Shown piece by piece: positions 33,237 through 46,551 of a stretch of 64,000 nt of DNA. Origin of the DNA: Iris pallida (Eukaryota; Streptophyta; Magnoliopsida; Asparagales; Iridaceae); contig JANAVB010009599.1 of assembly GCA_029216955.1 (NCBI GenBank), forward strand, positions 3,670,982-3,734,981. Direction: 5' to 3'. How positions within the stretch are numbered: position 1 is the first letter of the stretch; every line of letters starts with the position of its first letter. Below the pieces are notes generated by a model. That model saw only the letters and a program-made list of their open reading frames with translations, made no database searches and was not told the DNA's origin. A program made the position numbers and the translations under genes.

Positions 33237-33990
33237 CTATTCGACCGATAGATCCCCGTGAATAGCACGTTCCGTACCGCCATAGGGAGCTGGTGGTGGG
33301 GTAGACTGCATCTTTGCTTGAGTTCCTTCTTCTTGATGGTTCCCTGCGCCCATTAGGGCTAGCCACGCCGGGTTATCTTTGACTAGGGCTGTCTCATCCG
33401 CCGTTGTCGAAGGCGAAGGTCGATCGATGTCTTCCCTTGTATCGCTCGCATGTCGCTTTCGGCTATATGTGGACTTCTGACTTGGCTTCAGAATTAATTT
33501 CGCCTTGGCTCCCTTCGCTTTCCTCTTGGGTGCAGCAATGATCGTGCCCGAACTCCCCTCTCCAGATTGGAATAGTGGAACCTCCTGATTCCTTTGTAGT
33601 ATTGTCAAGCAGCCAGGAGAGATGGACACCTCCCTGGCAATGCTCAGAGACCCGGAGGAGCTACCCGCCTGTGCCATCTCTTATACGTTGTCCAGGCCCG
33701 GCAAAACCAGGGCAAGTTCGAAACCCTTGTTGGTGTTTACCCCGTCTTGCTCGCCACAAATATCCATCCCCGTGTTGTGTGTAGCAGTCGCGCCATCCTC
33801 CATGATAGGATTGGAAGCACTGTCGTGGACAGGGCCATCTGGTGAAGCCGGGGTCACGTTGGCTTCTACACACTGGCTATAATTCTGGGTGAGGTGACCA
33901 AAACATTGACACGCATGACATGTCAGAGGAACCCACTCGTACTCGACAGATTGCGTGCCAATCTCTCCTGATGGTAACTCATATTGGATC
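33237..33990 (-). pseudogene. LINE ORF1 C-terminal part with zinc knuckle
   Basis: The minus-strand frame continues from the gypsy insertion site at 33990. It shows GTQSVEYEWVPLTCHACQC then FGHLTQNY, a zf-CCHC_4 knuckle in which the last ligand position is Tyr. A hydrophilic region follows, one TAA just before EMAQAGSSSGS at about 33678, then a basic Lys/Arg-rich tail (PKRKAKGAKAKLILKPSQKS). ORF1 ends with TAG at 33237-33239, directly followed by the ORF2 ATG in the same frame. ORF1 proteins coat LINE RNA. Confidence 0.88.
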
Positions 33991-35159
33991 TGTCACGACC
34001 CACACCCAGTGTAAGGGCACGAGAAGTAACGAACGCCCAGCCTACGCCGTAGTGTCGGCGGTAGAACGTTGTTCTGAGTCACAATATCTAACACAGTCTA
34101 GAATAAGCTCCGAATGGAGAGTAAATAATAAGTAACTAAATCACAATACTAAGATGGAATAGAAGAAAGAATCTCAAGAGAGTCACAGATAAAAGTCTAG
34201 GTATAAACCACCAGAATAAATCTCAAGTACAACTCATAAAGTCTCAAATAGAAAGACAATAAAATACTAAGTCTCAGCTAGACTATAGGCAAGTCCTCAG
34301 CGACTGTGGGATCCTCCTGAGGGTCCACGTCGCCAGTGTCATCTAAGCCAATGCCATAATAGGTAGGACAGTACTCCTCATCAATACCTGTAAAATTTTC
34401 AACATGCCCAGTCAGGATGGAACGAGCACATATCTCTCACAACAGTTCATAGCAGGAATGGACATATAAAGCAAGCTATAGAAAACTATACATGAATCGC
34501 TGTAAAGGAAATCAACAAGAGAGAGAGACTATAAAATGAGATATAATATGATAATAGAGAAATATAACCTTTTACGTGAATCAGAGCATGAATTGGTTAT
34601 GTAAACGGTCTGGGTTGTACATGGATATAGCTATGGAGTGCACATGGATAACAACTGCTGGGGATAATGATCACATAACCAACTACACTCCCCCTGCCCC
34701 AATCAATACACAAGGATCAATGCATGTTATGTTATTCCACATGGATAACAACTACTATATACATGGAGCTCATATGGTCATGAGTGTACATGAATAACAT
34801 ATGAGTGCACATGGATAAATATAAATACATGGAGTACATGATGGCCATGATAAAGTACATGAACATGACATACTCGATGTATCCGAGAGGATAACATCGT
34901 ATGAAAAGATCCAGAGGGTACTAATCCGTGTGAACATCGTGTCAGCATCAAGTATACTAGTCTATAACAAGAGAACATATCCAAAGAAGTATGAAAAGAT
35001 CAGAGAATGTACTCGCCTGGCAAATCAAACTGCTGATGATAAGGTGTAACTAAACTGGGGCAATGTAAACCTATTTAAAATACACACAGGTCACAACCAA
35101 GTCCACAATATCAAAAGAAATAGCTACAATGCAAGACTACATGCTTCTAGGTCCATTTT

Positions 35160-35233
35160 GGTCAAAGTCAACCCTCGGTCAACTCTGATCAAACCTGGTC
35201 AACGCTGGTCAAACCTGGTCAAACCTGGGTCAA
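35160..35233 (-). promoter_or_regulatory. Array of W-box cores (TTGACC) in gypsy LTR
   Basis: Six GGTCAA and one AGTCAA on the plus strand (TTGACC/TTGACT in element sense) within 74 bp, at 35160, 35166, 35177, 35197, 35207, 35217 and 35228. Three are exactly 10 bases apart. TTGAC(C/T) is the binding core of plant WRKY factors. More cores follow at about 35307-35350. The partner LTR has the same array at about 42998-43060. Function is inferred. Confidence 0.6.
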
Positions 35234-35454
35234 CTAATCCGTCTACTAATTTTTAGGTCATACACAAAATTCTAGGTCATTTGGAGTTCGTTTGAGTTGA
35301 ATTGGATCAAGTTTGACCCAAAGTTGACTTTTGTCAATTTGGTCAACTTGTCGGCCAATTCGACTAAACTAAGCTCGAAAGGACGAACCAATTCTGTCCT
35401 AGGGCTCCTATAGTCATAAACACAACTACAATCTAATCTAAGAGAATTAACAAG

Positions 35455-35568
<114 letters not shown>

Positions 35569-35799
35569 TGTGTATATACATATGTGTATATACACACACA
35601 CATGAAAAAAAAAAAAATACACACACATGTGTATATACAATACAAACAAAACCCAAATCTAACAAAAATGGTGTGTGCGTGTGTACACACTGGTGCTTAC
35701 TGAAATAAGGGTCAAATCTGAGATTAAAAACATTCAAACATAATCATGGTATTACCCAAATTACTATACTATTATATACATCTATATAAAGTAAGAAAA

Positions 35800-35905
<106 letters not shown>

Positions 35906-38354
35906 CAAAAGCTCAAATGGAAAGATACGCAATGATGCGTGATACTTAAAAAGTCTAAAATCTGGAATAATTCCCCCTCGACCCATTCTCCACGTATATG
36001 TGTTAGGAATGGGTTTCAACGGGGTTATACATATATATATAATTCCCCCTCGACCCTTTCTATATATATGCATAAAGCTATATATAGAAAGCACATATAC
36101 TCATAAATGATGGAAAATTGTGAAACAAAGGCAAAAGTTGGTTCTCATATATTTGAAATATCATATAAGTCCTGTAAACTCAGAATTTAGAAGCTAAAAC
36201 GCTGGAAATCAAAATATCACATATCAACTAAAAATCAAAATTAAAGAAAACGATCCAATTTCACCCGACGACCCAAAATCCAAAATACACCAAACGAACC
36301 CGCGAAACTCGGCATACACGTTGGTCTCGACCCACGTGATGCGTTCGTATACTCTCGGATTCAAAAACGTGTCTGTGTCGTGTCCACAGAACGCGCATCG
36401 GAATTTTTCGATACCGCATGGTACGCGTGCGTTCTCGCTCGTTTGAGCGCCGCACACGCAACGAAACGCCATATACTTGTGCACATAGCTGGGGGGGGTC
36501 CTGGGGTAGGTCTAGGACCCGACGACACGGCGACACGCTGCCCGAAATAGCGCATGCAGACCCACGCACCCGTGCGGCCTGCTGCGCGCGTGCGCCCGCG
36601 CGCCCTCGTGCGCGTGGTGCCGGCCTCGCTGCTCCCTCGTCGGGCCACGCCGCGACTTGGGGTTCGTCCTACGGGTCGTCTAGGTCTAGGTAAACCTGTT
36701 CCGAGTCCTGGAACGGGTCTTCGCTGCGTCGTGTGCGCGCTCGAAGTCCGTTTCCGCAACAAAAACGAAGGTCTGAATGCACAGTGGCTGAGCGGTGCAC
36801 GCGTGATATGTCCGCGCTCACTCAACGAACAGTCGTGAAATTTTTCGAGCATGAGGACAGAGGTTGCCCCCACGTTCTCACAAATTTTCACGCAAAAATA
36901 CGCTCTGTGCATCGCGCAATCACACGCGGACAGCAGGGCACGCACGGCCTCGTGCATGGGATCCGTGCACGTGTGTCCGTTGCCCGAAACGCCGCTGAAA
37001 CGATATCAAACCCAAATCCGTCTTCACGAAAGTTTATCAAAATCAAATTATCTAAACATCCATGAAGTCGGAAACGAAAAACAATAACTTTCTATCCTAA
37101 GCGGCATTTCATCGAACCCGTGCCGTAAGGGACCGACACACGTCTGATACCTCCATCAAACGGAGTCGAAATCCCACCAAATTTCGTGGGCAAGGCTAGG
37201 GCACCTATATGGATGCAAAAATGAAGAAAAAACCAGATTTGCATTGGTAGATTAGGGTTTTACCTATTGAGTGTCAAAACTCAATGATCGAGGCTCCTCG
37301 GTTGTCGTATCGGCCTATTTCCCTCCAGCAAAGCCCTCCGTCTCCACTCCAGAAATGCTCCAGCAGATCCTCCTCTCCTCGACGAGCGCAACGGAGTTCG
37401 TTTGGGAAGAAACGGACTCCGGATGAAGAAAATAGGTATTTTGGAGAGATGGATCTTTTAGGGTTTCTTGGTGGAGGCTCACAATTTCACAAATGATGAA
37501 AAGAGGAGGGGTACTGCTGTGTTGGGCGGCCAAGGGGGGTTCTCTAGGGTTAGGGTTTCACTTGGGCCATCTCTTCTCAATTAGAAATGGGCTCAAGTCA
37601 AAAAGCTTAAAGGCCTACATGCAAAAAGGCTAAATAAATCAATAAAAGCCTTAAAAATAAACTAATGCCTAAAATAAATTATAAAAATAAAATAACAATT
37701 CTAATGCATGGTTAGGCCCCTATACATGTCCACTAAGGTTAAACCAGTTGCTAGCACAACACAAGTCAACTTATCTAGCAAATCACAGAAAGGCCAAAAT
37801 GGCTAAAAATCAATTAATCACTCTAAAATTTAACTAATAAAATCTAAATTAATTATAATGAAAATAAATCTAATTCTAATATAGCATTAAGGTTCTAGAT
37901 CATGGTTGGCTAAGGTCAAACCACTTATACTACCAAGTCACCAGTCTGCAACCAATCAAAACACACTGCAAGCAATCCAATTAATAAATAGATAAAAATT
38001 CAAATAAAAATCAATAAAAATTGAAATAATAACAATTACTAAAATACCCTTGAAATTGAAAAGTGAGTGTGACAAATTTATCCTCCTTAAAATAATTTTG
38101 TCCTCGAAATTAAGATGATCCTACTCCTTCTAGGTCAAATCCCCAACAATCATGGTCTTAAGAAAACCTATCTAAATCATGCAGTTGGAAATATATCATA
38201 CATGATTATGGAAGGTAATCAGTCTGGGGTCTCATCTAGCCACTATAGTCATACTTGATCAAAAGTAGTCATAAGGTATCAAACATACAAACAATATGGT
38301 AGGGTACAGTAATCATCAAGATAGGATAAGGTATGGGTCAAGAACTCACCTCTA

Positions 38355-38981
38355 CTAGGTCTGGTAGCTAGAACTCTCTCCCGGAGGTAGGCCTCGACTA
38401 GGGGCAAGTATAGTAGGACAGTCTCGTATCTTGTGTACAGCTGACCCACAAAATAGGCATAATCCTAGTCTCTTCCTACAGTCCTTCCATACGTGCCCAA
38501 GCTTCTTACAGAAAGCACAGGTAGGCACTCGTTCATTTGGCCTCTGTTGGACAGGAATCTGAACTGGATAGGCTGGTCTAGGTTGAAAGCCTGGGTACTC
38601 CTGGGGCTCTGGGTATAAACTGCTCCTCGCTCTCTTGGGACTAGGCTCCTCCCTCGAATGCATTTAATCCCACAACAGTTGAAAACTGAGACTTTAATCT
38701 CTCATAAGCTCAGCCTGAAGTCTCTGTACCTCCTGCACATCCTGAAGGAGTCTGTAAATATGAACTCCATCAGGAATGACATGGGGTACCACTCCAGGAG
38801 GCAAAAGAAGGCCCTCAGTCTCCGGCTGAACTGCAGTCCTCTCCTGAAGGATAGGAGATAGGGGAAAATTCTCCGATGAGGCTACTAACACCTCCTGAAC
38901 AATAGAGGGGGGAAGTACAATCTCGGTCTCATCCGGAATTGCAGCTGTGCACTGGGGACAGAATCTGGTCATGGGTACCAT
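38355..38981 (-). pseudogene. gypsy gag remnants with two zinc knuckles
   Basis: Two minus-strand frames. The first (38981-38694) reads MVPMTRFCPQCTAAIPDETE and a Leu/Val/Pro-rich region, ending in stops. The second (38660-38355) is basic (SPKRARSSLYPEPQEYPGF), then carries two CCHC knuckles, CAFCKKLGHVWKDC and CLFCGSAVHKIRDC, both CX2CX4HX4C and intact. The capsid core expected between them is missing, so this is a deleted gag. Knuckles bind element RNA during packaging. Rest of the protein: none. Confidence 0.75.
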
Positions 38982-41827
38982 TCTGGAAAAGATAAGAAAA
39001 AATAATAAATCATCGGGCTGTAAGGCAGTCTATCATCCTATATGAAAACTGGTGATTATAAAAAAACAACTGGAATTATCTATATCGGATTACTATTCTA
39101 AAGATGATCAAAACGAAAATTTAAAGCACGACTATCAATAACACTGAAATCCAAGCACACTATATATATCTATAAGAAATTTTAGTCTCGATATGATCTA
39201 AGTTGATCAAATCCAGGATGAATCGATGTTTGGGCAAGATGGAGAACGAGGTCTTTGAAGTCTAGGCACGAATATCCAGGACTTGAAATCCATGTCACAA
39301 TTGAATTAATTCAATTGAATAAGGTTCCAAACATTGGATGATAAGGGAATGACCAAGTCGACTGGTCGCGATCAAGGGTTTAGAATTCAACACTATTGAA
39401 ATCCTAAAGGATACTGCGAGGATATAGAAATAAGTCAATATCCTCCTTTTGATAAGGAAGCTAAACGTGATACCCTGGGTTGACCTGTTAAGTACAGTGC
39501 CTTGTCTTTCTGAAATATGTGAAAGACAAAAGCAAAAAGAGTTCAAAGACGATACTATTGAATACAATAAGTGGTTCATAGACGACGAAAATAGTTCAAG
39601 GAGAATTTCCAAACTGTCGTGGATGAGACATATGCCCTAGAGTCTCATCCACGTAGAGTAATATATGAAAACGAACCAAAGTGCACTAGGTTGATCAGAC
39701 CATCATACACCGATTCTGATTAGACAATATGTTAGTGGGTCGACCCAATAAAATATGTCATGATCAAGCTCGAAAAAGAGATAAGCTTGCAAAACTAAGG
39801 CTAAATTAACAACATAAGGTAGTCAAAATATAAGTAAGGGAGGTAATGATGAAGGAGAAAAAAAATAGTCCAAGATCATTAACTAAGCTGGTCAAGCAAT
39901 CAAGATAAGGTACAAGGTTAAACATTTAAGGAAACAAGAAGAACACCATCACATGTCGGGTCGAAAGAATTGAGTCATGGTTGGATCTCGAATTTAAGTC
40001 ATTAAGTAATTTAGTATCATGGTAAGGGTTCAAGAGGTGACAACTAATACAAGAATAAAGGAAATCAAGTTGAAGCATGAAATAAATTTAATTAAGAATC
40101 TAGTGAAATAATTTAGGGACATAGTTCTAAAGGCGAATACTGTTAAGGAACGATCAAATACAAACGGTTAGAAAGTCACAATAAAAGATTTAGATTTGAG
40201 GGAAGGTTGAGTAAGTCAAGATTGAGATACAGTCCCATAGTTTGGCAGACGACTAACAACACTAGAGTATACTACTATCATAGTCATGAGTGATATGGCA
40301 ATTAGTGTGGAACACTTCTATCTCATTAAGGTTACCTTGATGGCCTACCATTGCATTCCTTTAAAAGAAATTTCAAAATAACTACCTCAATTGTATTCAC
40401 TCTAAGCCATCCAATCTAATCACGACTAACATTTAAATCCTTTTCATAAATCTCATAATAACTTTTATCACATTACTACTAACCTTTCCAAAATTTAACA
40501 TTTCAATCCAACTTTAAACTCCAGAGTTAATGAATCATGAATCCATAAAATTCTATATCACTTCATAACTAAAAAAAACTCCCTATTGTCTCAAATAATC
40601 CTCAAAATAGACACTTAGCTTATCACGGCAATCTAACGTTACAACTCAGTATTTTAACGCACTTATCAACCATATTTTCTCTTTCTAAGTCATTGAAACA
40701 TAATCACTACTTCGTAAACCAAAATCTAACTAGATTTTTAAATCTTCAATCAATTGACACGATTTTAAATTTGAGATTTTTTTCTTCCAAAACAATCGTT
40801 TTCATATCTTCCCAATCTTTTAAACCAAATTTTAATATCATTGCTTCCACTTAAATTGAAATTCATAAACATATACATCGCAACTTGTACGACTCAATTT
40901 AATAGTTCATATTGCCACCCCCTTTTTTTATCATTATCAAACCAATCTATATACGTTCAAAGATGTATAATCATAATCCAATAATTCATGAATCACATCA
41001 ATTCCTGAAATCGATTTATATAGATTCTAACTATTTCCGCCAGTATCAAAATATAATTTTATAATCCTCTGGTGATTACTACTTAGAATCTTCAAGATAG
41101 ATTTCCTTGGTAATACCCCAACTTACAAACTACTAATCATTAAATCATCCTTTTAGAAAAATGCCCTTATAACTTAGTTAAAGTCTCCGTGTATTCCAAT
41201 TCCTTAATGTAATCCTTCTAGCCATGTATTTGACCAATGAGTATATAGCAGTGTAGCCATCTTCCTAACCATTATTAAACACAATAAAGTAAGGGTATTG
41301 GTGAAAAGAGTTCAAACAAGATGCAAGAATCAAGGGAGGAAGGTGGATTAAAGTAAAGGAAAGGGAATCTAAATCGAAGCTCACAATGAGATTCTCAAGG
41401 GTCGTCCCAGGAATCTCTCAGGAAATTCTAATAGTGATTGAGTATCCTCTCATTCTAACACCTTACTTCCTATACTCTATAGCAGGCTCGTAGTAATACA
41501 ATTAATTTGCCATACTTCCACGACATCGCACTAATACGAATCTGGTCCTGCATGGACCGGAGGGATGAAATCGTGTCTCCTTAACTATCTTGAAGACAGA
41601 TCGAATAAGGAATCAATTACTGAAAAAGAAGCGAAATTATCAAAGGAGGACAGTTGTTTTCAAAATGAGACAATTACAGCAAGAATTGATAAGAGTTTTT
41701 CTAATGTGATTGAGTACATTAACTTATATCTTATATCCTACTGCAGGCTGTAATGATACTCTAGTTCGAGTACCACTACGAATCACACTAGTTGTGATTG
41801 GACCTGCATGGGCCACCACTAAAAACG
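38982..41827 (-). other. Non-coding internal and leader region of gypsy element
   Basis: 2.8 kb of AT-rich DNA with no recognised domain. It ends beside the LTR in the motif GACCTGCATGGGCCACCACT (41801-41820), shared with two other gypsy-type elements of the window. A weaker partial copy, CTGGTCCTGCATGGACC, lies near 41540. Confidence 0.65.
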
Positions 41828-43282
41828 TGTCACGACCCGCACCTAGTGTAAGGGCACGAGAAGTAACGAATGCCCAGCCTACGCCGCAGTGTCGGCGGTA
41901 GAAACGCTGCCCTGAGTCACAATATCTAACACAGTCTAGAATAAGCTCCGAATGGAGAGTAAATAATAAGTAACTCAATCACAATACTAAGATGGAATAG
42001 AAGAAAGAATCTCAAGAGAGTCACAGATAAAAGTTTAGGTGTAAACCACCAGAATAAATCTCAAGTACAACTCATAAAGTCTCAAATAGAAAGACAATAA
42101 AATACTAAGTCTCAGCTAGACTATAGGCAAGTCCTCAGCGACTGTGGGATCCTCCTGAGGGTCTACGTCGCCAGTGTCATCTAAGCCAATGCCATAATAG
42201 GTAGGACAGTACACCTCATCAATACTTGTAAAATTTTCAACATGCCCAGTCAGGACGGAACGAGCACATATCTCTCACAACAGTTCATAGCAGGAATGGA
42301 CATATAAAGCAAGCTATAGAAAACTATATATGAATCGTTGTAAAGGAAATCAACAAGAGAGAGAGACTATAAAATGAGATATAATATGATAATAGAGAAA
42401 TATAACCTTCTACGTGAATCAAAGCATGAATTGGTTATATAAATGGTCTGGGTTGCACATGGATACAGCTATGGAGTGCACATGGATAACAACTACTGGG
42501 GATATTGATCACATAACCAACTACACTCCCCCAGCCCCAATCAATACACAAGGATCAATGCATGTTATGTTATTGCACATGGATAACAACTACTGTATAC
42601 ATGGAGCTCATATGATCATGAGTGTACATGAATAACATATGAGTGCACATGGATAAATATGAATACATGGAGTATATGATGGCCATGATAAAGTACATGA
42701 ACATGACATACTCGATGTATCCGAGAGGATAACATCGCATGAAAAGGTCCAGAGGGTACTAATCCGTGTGAACATCGTGTCAGCATCAAGTATACTAGTC
42801 TATAACAAGAGAACATATCCAAAGAAGTATGAAAAGATCAGAGAATGTACTCGCCTGGCAAATCGAACTGCTGATGATAAGGTGTAACTAAACTGGGGCA
42901 ATGTAAACCTATTTAAAATACACACAGGTCACAACCAAGTCCACAATATCAAAAGAAATAGCTACAATGCAAGACTACATGCTTCTAGGTCCATTTTGGT
43001 CAAAGTCAACCCTCGGTCAACTCTGATCAAACCTGGTCAACACTGGTCAAACCTGGGTCAACTAATCCGTCTACTAATTTCTAGGTCATATACAAAATTC
43101 TAGGTCATTTGGAGTTCGTTTGAGTTGAATTGGATCAAGTTTGACCCAAAGTTGACTTTTGTCAATTTGGTCAACTTGTCGGCGAATTCGACTAAACTAA
43201 GCTCGAAATGACGAACCAAATCTGTCCTAGGGCTCCTACAGTCATAAACACAACTACAATCTAATCTAAGAGAATTAACAAG

Positions 43283-43358
<76 letters not shown>

Positions 43359-43545
43359 GGTATATACACACATGTGTATATACAAAACAAACAAAACCCA
43401 AATCTAACAAAAATGGTGTGTGCGTGTGTACGCACTGGTGCTTACTGAAATAAGGGTCAAATCTGAGATTAAAAACATTCAAACATAATCATGGTATTAC
43501 CTAAATTACTATACTATTATATACAAATCTATATAAAGTAAGAAA

Positions 43546-43637
<92 letters not shown>

Positions 43638-45793
43638 AAAGCTCAAATGGAAAGATACGCAATGATGCGTGATACTTAAAAAGTCTAAAATCTGGAATAA
43701 TTTCCCCTCGACCCATTCTCCATGTATATGTGTTAGGAATGGGTTTCAACGGGGTTATACATATATATATATAGTTAATTAATATATGCATAAAGCTATA
43801 TATAGAATGCACATATACTCATAAATGATGGAAAATTGTGAAAAAAAGCCAAAAGTTGGTTCTCACATATTTGAAATATCATATAAGTCCTGTAAACTCA
43901 GATTTTAGAAGCTAAAACGCTGGAAATCAAAATATCACATATCAACTAAAAATCGAAATTAAAGAAAACGATCCAATTTCAGCCAACGACCCAAAATCCA
44001 AAATACACCAAACGAACCCGCAAAACTCGGCAGACACGTTGGTCTCGACCCACGTGATGCGTTCGTATACTCTCGGGTTCAAAAACGTGTCCGTGTCATG
44101 TCCACAGAATGCGTATCGGAATTTCCCGATAGCGCGTGGTACGCGTGCGTTCTCGCTCGTTTGAGCGCCGCACACGCAACAAAACGCCACGTGCTTGTGC
44201 ACATAGCTGGGGGGGTCCTGGGGTAGGTCTAGGACACGACGACATGGCGACACGCTGCCCGAAACAGCGCACGCAGACCCACGCACCCGTGCGGCCTGCT
44301 GCGCGCGCGCGCGCCCGCGCGCCCTCGTGAGCGTGGTGCCGGCCTCGCTGCGCCCTCGTCGGGCCACGCCGCGACTTGGGGTTCATCCTACGGGTCGTCT
44401 AGGTCTAGTTCAACCTGTTTCGAGTCCTGGAACGGGTCTTCGCTGCGTCGTGTGCGCGCACGAAGTCCGTTTCTGCGACAAAAAAGAAGGTCTGAATGCA
44501 CAGTGGCTGAGCGGTGCACGCGCGATATCTCCGCGCTCGCTCAATGAACAGTCGTGAAATTTTACGAGCATGAGGGCAGAGGTTTCCCTCACATGCTTAC
44601 AAATTTTCACGCAAAAATACGCTCTGTGCATCGCGCAATCACACGCGGACAGCAGGGCACGCACGGCCTCGTGCAAGGGATCCGTGCACGTGCGTCCGTT
44701 GTCCGAAACGTCGCTGAAACAATGTCAAACCCAAATCCGTCTTCACGAAAGTTTATCAAAATCATATTATCTAAACATCCATGAAGTCGGAAATGAAAAA
44801 TAACAACTTTCTATCCTAAGCGGCATTTCGTCGAACACGTGCCGTAAGGGACCGACACGTGTCCGATACATCCGTCAAACGGAGTCGAAATCCCACCAAA
44901 TTTCGTTGGCAAGGCTAGGGCACCTAAATGGATGCAAAAATGAAGATAAAACCATATTTGCAATGGTAGATTAGGGTTTTACCTATTGAGAGTCAAAACT
45001 CAATGATCGAGGCTCCTCGGTTGTCGTGTCGGCCGATTTCCCTCCAGCAAAGCCCTCTGTCTCCACTCCAGAAATGCTCCAGCAGATCCTCCTCTCCTCG
45101 ACGAGCACAACGGAGTTCGTTTGGGTAGAAACGGACTCCGGATGAAGAAAATAGGTATTTCGGAGAGATGGATCTTTTAGGGTTTCTTGGTGGAGGCTCA
45201 CAATTTCACAAATGATGAAAAGAGGAGGGGTGCTGCTGTGTTGGGCAGCCAAGGGGGGTTATCTAGGGTTAGGGTTTCACTTGGGCCATCTCTTCTCAAT
45301 TAGAAATGAGCCCAAGTCAAAAAGCTTAAAGGCCTACATGCAAAAAGGCTAAATAAATCAATAAAAGCCTTAAAAATAAACTAATGACTAAAATAAATTC
45401 TAGAAATAAAATAACAATTCTAATGCATGGTTAGGCCCCTATACATGTCCACTAAGTTTAAACCAGTTGCTAGCACAACACAAGTCAACTTATCTAGCAA
45501 ATCACAGAAAGGCCAAAATGGCTAAAAATCAATTAATTACTCTAAAATTTAACTAATAAAATCTAAATTAATTATCATGATAATAAATCTAATTCTAATA
45601 TAGCATTAAGGTTCTAGATCATGGTTGGCTAAGGTCAAACCACTTATACTACCAAGTCACCAGTCTGCAACCAATCAAAACACACTGCAAGCAATCCAGT
45701 TAATAAATAGATAAAAATTCAAATAAAAATCAATAAAAATTGAAATAATAACAATTACTAAAATACCCTTGAAATTGAAAAGTGAGTGTGACA
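41828..45793 (-). repeat. gypsy 5' LTR
   Basis: 3,966 bp, closely similar to 33991-38074 along its whole length. Differences lie mostly in microsatellite length, plus scattered substitutions, many at CpG. W-box array and CpG-rich block are kept. Confidence 0.92.
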
Positions 45794-46551
45794 AGATCAC
45801 TCTTGGCAACTCCTTCTTCGCTTCTATTTCAACGAAGACCCTTGCATACTGCAATCGTGATCTTGATACAGTCGCCGCATCCTCTTTAATTGGTCTTCCG
45901 ATAAGGCTGGTGAGCTTCATGAGCATAGACGAACTCCAGTATGCAATAGGGAGACCAGGGAGACGGACCCATACTGGCAACGTGTGGAGAAGTTCTTTCT
46001 CGCATTTGAATCCGGTGTGCCACTCCTTGATGATGATAAGTCGTCCGTCATATGTCCAAGGACCCCCTTGTATGATACAGTCTACATCTTCCCTGATTCC
46101 GAACCTGACGTAGAAGAACCCGTCTTCTCTGGCAAAAAACTCCATACTACCTTTTGGGCGCCATACCCTAGCATCATAGGCGCGTATATGTCCGTAAAAC
46201 AGGTTTATTCTCCAATACATATAGGGAAATGGTATTTTGCCAGAACTCCGCCATCTCAGCAATATCTTCCTCGCTGAATAGAGCCCTCTCCCCACCTTCT
46301 ACCCGCTTCAGGGCCACATAATTCATCGGGTGGTTGATCTTATCCCCCTTTCCACAACAGAGATCAGCCCAGGACCGGCCTGCCGTATAGTCATCCTGGT
46401 CCTTGGAAGGATCCGCCATAGCCGATCCCTGTGGGAGTTTAGTCGGCAACCGCTTCTGGTGATCGGAGCAAACGGCCGTTGGAGGCGGGACGCTCGCTAT
46501 GTTTTCCCCCGTCCGCTCCTGGGGTTGTACTCCCCCACCGCGTCGCGGCAT
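45794..46551 (-). pseudogene. LINE ORF1 N-terminal part: DUF4283 domain
   Basis: The ATG at 46551-46549 starts MPRRGGGVQPQERTGEN, then GRSWADLCCGKGDKINHPMN and EDIAEMAEFWQNTISLYVLE, the usual start of DUF4283. A frameshift near 46190 moves the rest into the neighbouring frame: ARVWRPKGSMEFFAREDGFF, YVRFGIREDVDCIIQGGPWT, LPVWVRLPGLPIAYWS, SRLQYARVFVEIEAKKELPR. This is a clear DUF4283 domain, the RNA-binding part of plant L1 ORF1. The gypsy insert at 45793 cuts it before the zinc knuckle. Counting from the second part, ORF1 and ORF2 share one frame. Confidence 0.88.

Noticed and set aside
36361..36957. 198-codon minus-strand ORF and overlapping plus-strand ORFs
   Set aside because: CpG-rich LTR block; open in several frames because of base composition; disrupted in the other LTR.
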